Positions 58,803-64,000 of a stretch of DNA of 64,000 bases are shown piece by piece (within the stretch, counting starts at the first letter, position 1; the number at the start of each line of letters is the position of its first letter). Source of the DNA: SZUA-36 sp963801195 (GTDB lineage: Bacteria; Pseudomonadota; Gammaproteobacteria; Xanthomonadales; SZUA-36); contig CAWDDX010000003.1 of NCBI GenBank assembly GCA_963801195.1, forward strand, positions 868,001-932,000, written 5' to 3'. The notes beneath the pieces are model-generated. The model saw only the letters and a list, made by a program, of their open reading frames with translations. It was not told where the DNA came from and made no database searches. A program made the position numbers and the translations under genes.

Positions 58803-60883
58803 CCCAGGGCGTCTGGCCAGCGGTGCTGGGCCGGTTCGATTGGCAAGCGCTGCCGTTCGTCCGCGCCTGGAATAATCCCACCGCCAGCGAGATCATCGGC
58901 GCCGGCGCGGCCTTGATAGTCATCATCAGTGCTATCGTCGTCGTCGTGCTGGTCTCGCGGCTTGGGAAGTGGCGTTACATCTGGTCCGAATGGCTCACGA
59001 GCCTCGATCACAAGAAAATCGGCATCATGTACATCGTACTGGCCTTCGTGATGCTCAGCCGCGCGTTGATCGAGGCGGTGCTGATGCGGATGCAGCAGGC
59101 GGCCGCAATAAATTCTCCCGGCTTCATTGCGCCCGACCATTTCGCGCAACTATTTAGTACGCACGGCAGCATCATGATCTTTTTCATGGCGATGCCATTT
59201 CTCACCGGCCTCATCAACTATGTCATGCCTCTCCAGATCGGAAGCCGCGACGTCGCTTTCCCGTTGCTGAACTCGATCAGCCTGTGGCTAACAGCCGGGG
59301 CTGCCGGTCTGATGATGATATCGCTCGTTTTCGGCGCGTTCTCAACCGGCGGCTGGAGCGGCTACCCACCTTACACGGAGCTTGCCTTCAGCCCCGGCGT
59401 GGGGACAGACTACTGGATCTGGGCGGTGACGCTGGGCTCTATTGGATCCACGCTCACGGGGCTCAATTTCGCCGTCACCATATACAAGATGCGCTGCCCC
59501 GGCATGAATCTGATGCGGATGCCGCTGTTCGTGTGGACGGCATTGTGCACCAGCGTCCTGATGATCTTCGCGATGCCGCCGCTGACCGTCGCAACCGCAC
59601 TGCTTGCTCTCGACCGCTATCTGGGGTTCCATTTCTTCACGAATGACCTCGGCGGCAACATGATGAACTACGCCAACCTGTTCTGGCAGTTCGGCCATCC
59701 AGAGGTTTATATCCTGATTCTGCCGGCCTTTGGCGTCTATTCGGAGGTTGTTTCCAACTTCTCCACCAAGAAACTCTACGGCTACACTTCGCTCGTGCTT
59801 GCGACAGCGGCGATAGCGGTACTGTCTTTTACAGTGTGGGTCCACCACTTTTTCACCATGGGTCAGAGTGCCAACATCAACGCTGTGTTCGGCATTGTGA
59901 CGATTGCAATTGGCGTGCCCACGGGTGTCAAGATCTATGACTGGATTTGGACAATGTTCCGGGGCGAGGTGCGTTTCACCGTACCGATGCTCTACTCGCT
60001 CGCGTTCATGATGACGTTCGTGCTGGGCGGCCTCACCGGGATCATCCTTGCCTTTCCGCCGCTCGATTATCTGGTTCACAATACATTGTTCCTGGTGGCG
60101 CATTTCCACAACATGCTTATCCCGGGGCTGCTGTTCGGAATGCTGGCGGGCTATCATTATTGGTTTCCCAAGGCATTCGGCTTTCGGCTCAACGAGAAAT
60201 GGGGTCGCATCGCTCTCGGCTGTTGGGTGTTGGGCTTTTATCTTGCGTTTATGCCGCTTTATCTACTCGGTGCGGCCGGCATGGCGCGACGGACGCAGGC
60301 GGTGTTTGAACCCGCCTTCCGTCCTTGGTTGTACATCGCTGTCGTCGGCGCACTGGTACTGTTCTGTGCCCTGGCATCACTGTTCGTACAATTGTGGGTC
60401 AGTATTCGCGAGCGCGACGCCAACCGCGTGTTTGCAGGTGATCCGTGGGATGGGCGCGGTCTCGAATGGTCGACCTCAGCGCCGCCGCCGGAATATAACT
60501 ACGCGGTAATCCCGCGCGTCCAGGGCCTCGACCCGTTCTACCATGGCAAGCGAAATGATGATTCGTATGCGCCGCCTTCATCCTACGACGACATCGAGCT
60601 CCCAAAAAATAGTATGGCCGGTCCTGTGCTCGGGGTGGTCGCCGCAGCTGCGGCGTTCGGGCTTGTCTGGCACATGTGGTGGCTCGCGGCAATCTGCGTG
60701 TTCGCAAGCATTGCGACCGTGATTGCCCGTAGTTTTGTCCGCGATGTCCACCAGGTCATCAGGGCCGACGAGATCGAACGCACGGAACGGCGCTGGCTCA
60801 GCGCGGTGGCTGCGGCGAAGCCGATCCCGCGGGAGGTCGAGATGACATCGGCAAACCAGGGCCTGGCCGAGGTTTGCCGATGA
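58799..60883 (+). CDS. cyoB: Cytochrome o ubiquinol oxidase subunit I
   Basis: 694 residues with 14-15 helices. Haem-copper residues: STHGSIMIFFMAMP (low-spin haem His), WQFGHPEVYILILPAFG (CuB His cross-linked to Tyr), VWVHHFFTMGQ (two CuB His) and LVAHFHNMLIPG (haem o3 and low-spin haem His). The K- and D-channel segments are present. It is the catalytic subunit reducing oxygen to water and pumping protons. Starts in the stop of cyoA and ends inside cyoC (ATGA). Confidence 0.96.
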   Translation: MTQGVWPAVLGRFDWQALPFVRAWNNPTASEIIGAGAALIVIISAIVVVVLVSRLGKWRYIWSEWLTSLDHKKIGIMYIVLAFVMLSRALIEAVLMRMQQAAAINSPGFIAPDHFAQLFSTHGSIMIFFMAMPFLTGLINYVMPLQIGSRDVAFPLLNSISLWLTAGAAGLMMISLVFGAFSTGGWSGYPPYTELAFSPGVGTDYWIWAVTLGSIGSTLTGLNFAVTIYKMRCPGMNLMRMPLFVWTALCTSVLMIFAMPPLTVATALLALDRYLGFHFFTNDLGGNMMNYANLFWQFGHPEVYILILPAFGVYSEVVSNFSTKKLYGYTSLVLATAAIAVLSFTVWVHHFFTMGQSANINAVFGIVTIAIGVPTGVKIYDWIWTMFRGEVRFTVPMLYSLAFMMTFVLGGLTGIILAFPPLDYLVHNTLFLVAHFHNMLIPGLLFGMLAGYHYWFPKAFGFRLNEKWGRIALGCWVLGFYLAFMPLYLLGAAGMARRTQAVFEPAFRPWLYIAVVGALVLFCALASLFVQLWVSIRERDANRVFAGDPWDGRGLEWSTSAPPPEYNYAVIPRVQGLDPFYHGKRNDDSYAPPSSYDDIELPKNSMAGPVLGVVAAAAAFGLVWHMWWLAAICVFASIATVIARSFVRDVHQVIRADEIERTERRWLSAVAAAKPIPREVEMTSANQGLAEVCR

Positions 60884-61506
60884 GTTCCAGCGAAGCCAGG
60901 CACCCCGCCGTTAATCATTGCGACTCCAATGAGCTGACGCATGGGCCGGCCGGTAGCGAGGTGCTCGGCTTCTGGGTGTTCCTGATGAGCGACGCATTGA
61001 TCTTCGCGCTGCTCTTCGCGACCTACGGTGTCATGCTGCCCGCTACCGTCGGCGGACCGACACCAGCGAGCGAGTACAAGATCCTTCCCGTCTTTCTCGA
61101 GACGCTGGTCCTGCTCACCAGCAGCTTTACTTTCGGCATGGCGTCGGTCGCGATGAAGCACGGTGCACCGCGCAGCCAGCTGCTCGGCTGGATGGGCGTG
61201 ACGCTGGTTCTCGGGCTCGCCTTTCTCGGCATGGAACTGCACGACTTCGCGACGATGTTCGGGGATAACGCCTATCCGACCCGCAGCGGATATCTTTCGT
61301 CATTCTTCGCGCTGGTGACAATGCACGGGATTCATGTCTTTTTCGGGAGCCTCTGGATCATCGTGATGATGGTTCAGGTTATGACGTTCGGGCTGGATAC
61401 CCGCGTCAAAATCAACATCTTTCGCCTCGGTTTATTCTGGCATTTTCTCGATATCGTGTGGATAGCGATCTTCTCAGTCGTCTATCTTCAGGGACTGATC
61501 CGATGA
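60880..61506 (+). CDS. cyoC: Cytochrome o ubiquinol oxidase subunit III
   Basis: 208 residues, five helices. Signature: SEVLGFWVFLMSDALIFALL near the N terminus and HGIHVFFGSLWIIVMMVQV and FWHFLDIVWIAIFSVVYLQG at the C terminus. ATG at 60880 overlaps the cyoB stop by four bases (a TTG at 60874 is in frame). Confidence 0.93.
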   Translation: MSSSEARHPAVNHCDSNELTHGPAGSEVLGFWVFLMSDALIFALLFATYGVMLPATVGGPTPASEYKILPVFLETLVLLTSSFTFGMASVAMKHGAPRSQLLGWMGVTLVLGLAFLGMELHDFATMFGDNAYPTRSGYLSSFFALVTMHGIHVFFGSLWIIVMMVQVMTFGLDTRVKINIFRLGLFWHFLDIVWIAIFSVVYLQGLIR

Positions 61507-61817
61507 GCGGTCCGAATCACAGCAAACGCGACGAGATCCGTTCCTACGCGATCGGCTACGGTCTCGCGTTGGCGCTCACCGGCGCAGCCTTCGCGACAGT
61601 GCACTGGCCAGGCTTCGCCCGGACTACGAATCTCGCGATCGTGCTCGGGCTGGCACTTGTCCAGATGGTGGTTCACTTCCGTTTCTTCCTGCACATCAGT
61701 CTTCGAAAATCAGCACGCGACGAGCTTTATCTGATCCTGTTCTCGACGCTGATCGTGATTCTTATGGTCTCAGGTACGCTCATCATCCTGTTGAACCTGC
61801 GCGTAAGAATGATGTAG
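61503..61817 (+). CDS. cyoD: Cytochrome o ubiquinol oxidase subunit IV
   Basis: 104 residues, three helices: YAIGYGLALALTGAAFATVH, LAIVLGLALVQMVVHFRFFL and LFSTLIVILMVSGTLIILLN. ATG at 61503 overlaps the cyoC stop (ATGA). The haem O synthase gene cyoE that usually ends the operon is absent; the operon stops here, 150 bases before the right copy of the duplicated segment. Confidence 0.9.
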   Translation: MSGPNHSKRDEIRSYAIGYGLALALTGAAFATVHWPGFARTTNLAIVLGLALVQMVVHFRFFLHISLRKSARDELYLILFSTLIVILMVSGTLIILLNLRVRMM

Positions 61818-61968
61818 CGGCGTTCAGGCCACAGGCTGTTGTGAGCTTTCCAATCCGATTGACGGAGCGGATTGCGAGTGCTGCGAACTGGTTTCCCGGC
61901 CGACCTCCATTGTCGGCACCTGACAATTTCCGCAATAGTTGACAGTCGCCTCCCTCTGAACGCGTTGA

Positions 61969-62084
61969 AAGCGGAACCAACATGACAACCAAAAGGCGCA
62001 TGTCACCGGCAATCGGGATGACCGGATCGCATATAATTTCCTTGTCTGCAGAAACCCGTCTGCAAAAACTACGGAACAGGATGA
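61969..62084. repeat. Duplicated intergenic segment, right copy
   Basis: Partner of the copy at 57446-57564, ending at the start of the hydratase gene. It is therefore its natural upstream region: CATATAATTTCC with TATAAT lies 60 bases before the ATG, and the initiation site AGGA is inside it. The two copies bracket the cyo operon exactly. Confidence 0.75.
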
Positions 62085-62089
62085 TTGAC

Positions 62090-64000
62090 ATGAGCGAGGT
62101 TGTTTTTTCGAATACCGGGGGCCGGATAGGTGTTATAAAAATCGATTCGCCGCCGGTCAACGCACTGTCTCAAATGGTACGCAAGGGCATCATGCAAGCG
62201 CTGCAGGAAGCCATCAACGATACCGCTACACAGGCCATCGTAGTGAAATGCGCGGGACGAACATTTATTGCCGGCGCCGATATACGTGAATTTGGCAAGC
62301 CGCCCATGGAGCCTTTCCTGCCGGACGTGGTGGCGGCGCTTGAGGCCTGTCCCAAGCTGGTGGTCGCAGCCATTCATGGCACAGCCCTTGGCGGAGGATT
62401 CGAGGTCGCACTCGGATGCCATTACCGCATCGCCGATTCTGATGCCAGAGTGGGGCTCCCTGAGGTCAAGCTGGGCCTACTTCCGGGCGCGGGCGGCACA
62501 CAACGTCTGCCGCGTCTGATCGGTATTCAGGCGGCGCTGCCGATGATCATGTCGGGTGATCCGGTGACCGCTGAAAAGGCGCTCGGACTGGATGCAGTTG
62601 ATCACGTGGTCAAGCATGACCTGCTCAGTGAAGCCATCGCCTATGCCGAAAAACTGCTGGATGAGGACGCGCCGCTACGCCGCTTGTGCGATGTCCAGCT
62701 TGATACGGCTTCGGTGCCGGATAACTACTTTGCTGAATTCAGGGCGGCGAACGCACGCAAAATGCGTGGTTATTTCTCTCCCGAGCGCATCATTTCAGCG
62801 GTCCAGGCGGCATTGGAGCTTGATTTTGACGAGGGCATGGCGCTGGAACGTGAACTGTTCAACGCATGTTTGCAGTCCGCTGAATCGGTCGCCCTGAGGC
62901 ATGTCTTTTTTGCTGAACGGGAAGCGGGCAAGGTTAAAGGTGTGGATAAAGACACACCGCTGCGCAACATCAAGCGCGTCGCCTTGATCGGCGCGGGCAC
63001 CATGGGTGGCGGCATCGCCATGAACTTCGCCAGCATGGGAATACCCGTGCACATGGTCGATGTTGACGCCGGGGCGATCGAACGCGGTCTGGCGGTGGTT
63101 AGCAGCAACTACATGCGTGGTGTGGAAAAAGGCCGCATGAGCCAGGCGCAGTTCGAGGAGCTGATGCAGCTGTTCATACCGACTACGAATTACGCGGATC
63201 TCGGCGATGTCGACCTTGTGATTGAAGCTGTATTCGAAAATATGGAGTTGAAAAAAGCCCTCTTCAAACGCCTGGACAAGTTCTGCAAACCGGGCGCCAT
63301 TCTTGCCAGCAATACCTCCACACTCGATCTTGATGAAATCGCCCGGGCGACATCACGGCCCCGGGACGTGGTGGGCATGCACTTTTTCAGCCCGGCTAAC
63401 ATCATGCGTCTGCTCGAGGTGGTGCGGGGCGCCGAGACCACGGCGGATGTGTTGGCCACAGTTATGAAACTGGCCAGGCAGATCGGCAAGGTTGGCGTGG
63501 TCAGTGGCGTTTGTCATGGGTTTATCGGCAACCGCATGCTGGAGGGCTACATCCGGGAAGCCGGCCTGATGCTGCTCGAAGGCGCCCGGCCGGAACAGAT
63601 CGATAAGGTGTTGTACGGGTTTGGAATGCCGATGGGGCCGATCGCGATGGGCGACCTTGCAGGAATTGATGTCGGTGCCAAGGTGCGTGAGGAACGGCGG
63701 CGCAACGGTACTTTCCCGGCCGATGAAAGGTTTGGCCTGGTTGCAGACAAGCTGGTTGCAATGGGCCGCTGCGGGCAGAAAACCGGCGCGGGCGTTTACC
63801 GTTACGAGGCCGGCTCGCGTACGCCTTTACCCGACCCTGAAGTGCAAGCGCTTATTCAACACGAGGCACAGCGGCTGGCTATCAGGCAACGGGACATCAG
63901 TGATGGGGAAATACTGACCCGATGTATTTATCCGCTGATCAATGAAGGCGCGCGCATACTCGAAGAAGGCATTGCCCGGCGCGCCGGCGATATCGACGTG
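62090..64000 (+). CDS. Bifunctional enoyl-CoA hydratase/3-hydroxyacyl-CoA dehydrogenase (3' truncated)
   Basis: 637 codons in the window, no stop reached; the family is about 680-720 residues. Start: ATG at 62090 with AGGA eight bases upstream (an ATG at 62081 is also in frame). Residues 1-190 are an enoyl-CoA hydratase domain: AGRTFIAGADIREFG (oxyanion loop), GTALGGGFEVALGCHYRIAD with the first Glu, and LPEVKLGLLPGAGGTQRLPR with the second. From about residue 305 is the NAD domain: RVALIGAGTMGGGIAMNF, ILASNTSTLDLDEIA, MHFFSPANIMRLLEVV with the catalytic His, and GFIGNRMLEGY. It catalyses two successive steps of beta-oxidation, fitting the ACAD operon. Confidence 0.93.
   Translation, partial: MSEVVFSNTGGRIGVIKIDSPPVNALSQMVRKGIMQALQEAINDTATQAIVVKCAGRTFIAGADIREFGKPPMEPFLPDVVAALEACPKLVVAAIHGTALGGGFEVALGCHYRIADSDARVGLPEVKLGLLPGAGGTQRLPRLIGIQAALPMIMSGDPVTAEKALGLDAVDHVVKHDLLSEAIAYAEKLLDEDAPLRRLCDVQLDTASVPDNYFAEFRAANARKMRGYFSPERIISAVQAALELDFDEGMALERELFNACLQSAESVALRHVFFAEREAGKVKGVDKDTPLRNIKRVALIGAGTMGGGIAMNFASMGIPVHMVDVDAGAIERGLAVVSSNYMRGVEKGRMSQAQFEELMQLFIPTTNYADLGDVDLVIEAVFENMELKKALFKRLDKFCKPGAILASNTSTLDLDEIARATSRPRDVVGMHFFSPANIMRLLEVVRGAETTADVLATVMKLARQIGKVGVVSGVCHGFIGNRMLEGYIREAGLMLLEGARPEQIDKVLYGFGMPMGPIAMGDLAGIDVGAKVREERRRNGTFPADERFGLVADKLVAMGRCGQKTGAGVYRYEAGSRTPLPDPEVQALIQHEAQRLAIRQRDISDGEILTRCIYPLINEGARILEEGIARRAGDIDV

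Noticed and set aside
59342..60157. 271-codon open frame opposite cyoB
   Set aside because: His/Arg/Gln-rich shadow of the oxidase subunit.

Overview
The window looks like chromosomal DNA of a free-living, probably marine gammaproteobacterium. Supporting this are a gamma-type transaldolase and phosphoglucomutase, NhaA, several membrane-anchored TolB/TPR-type and TPR proteins, wax-ester synthase and polyhydroxyalkanoate storage genes, and REP-like repeats built on GGGGTCAGAGTAAAG. No rRNA, tRNA, prophage, complete insertion sequence or CRISPR array was found. The taxonomic call is an inference from gene content.

Layout. 0-9.2 kb: two GFA-type zinc proteins, a small secreted protein, a GcvA-like LysR regulator, a repeat cluster, a ketoglutarate-semialdehyde dehydrogenase, an EamA exporter, and a coupled pair of a membrane-anchored glutamate-synthase-like flavoprotein and a PoxB-like thiamine-diphosphate enzyme. 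9.4-26 kb: a stress/envelope region (ChaB, metallo-hydrolase/rhodanese, BON protein, DUF1328 protein, PPOX-type flavoprotein, phospholipase D-VTT fusion with an endonuclease/phosphatase-family protein, PRC-barrel, tandem Usp, MgtC, SpoIIAA-like protein, NhaA). Seven of its transcription units are preceded by sequences with sigma-54 -24/-12 spacing, an eighth is imperfect, and in the middle lies a sigma-54 activator gene carrying a one-base frameshift. 26-39.6 kb: MscS channel, MFS transporter, secreted proteins, a TolB/TPR protein, and an operon of ECF sigma factor, candidate anti-sigma factor and two exported HEAT-repeat proteins. 39.8-48.9 kb: a storage-lipid island with two WS/DGAT acyltransferases, two hydrolases, a cation-efflux protein, a TPR protein and two phasin-like proteins. 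49-57.4 kb: SDR, APH-type kinase, Pgm, transaldolase and three acyl-CoA dehydrogenases. 57.9-61.8 kb: a cyoABCD ubiquinol-oxidase operon. 62 kb to the end: a bifunctional enoyl-CoA hydratase/3-hydroxyacyl-CoA dehydrogenase that runs off the window.

The most interesting structure is the apparent sigma-54 regulon at 10-24 kb. At least six promoters fit TGGCAY-N5-TTGCA closely, and perfect TGTAA-N3-TTACA palindromes lie upstream of two of the promoter regions. The embedded activator has a receiver-like domain that lacks the phosphoacceptor Asp and the switch Lys. The second is the cyo operon, which sits between two ~115-bp near-identical copies of one intergenic sequence. This suggests it was inserted into what was once the shared divergent promoter region of the acyl-CoA dehydrogenase operon and the hydratase/dehydrogenase gene. 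The SDR, kinase and ACAD genes together resemble a split form of ACAD10/11 or of the lva 4-hydroxyacid pathway.
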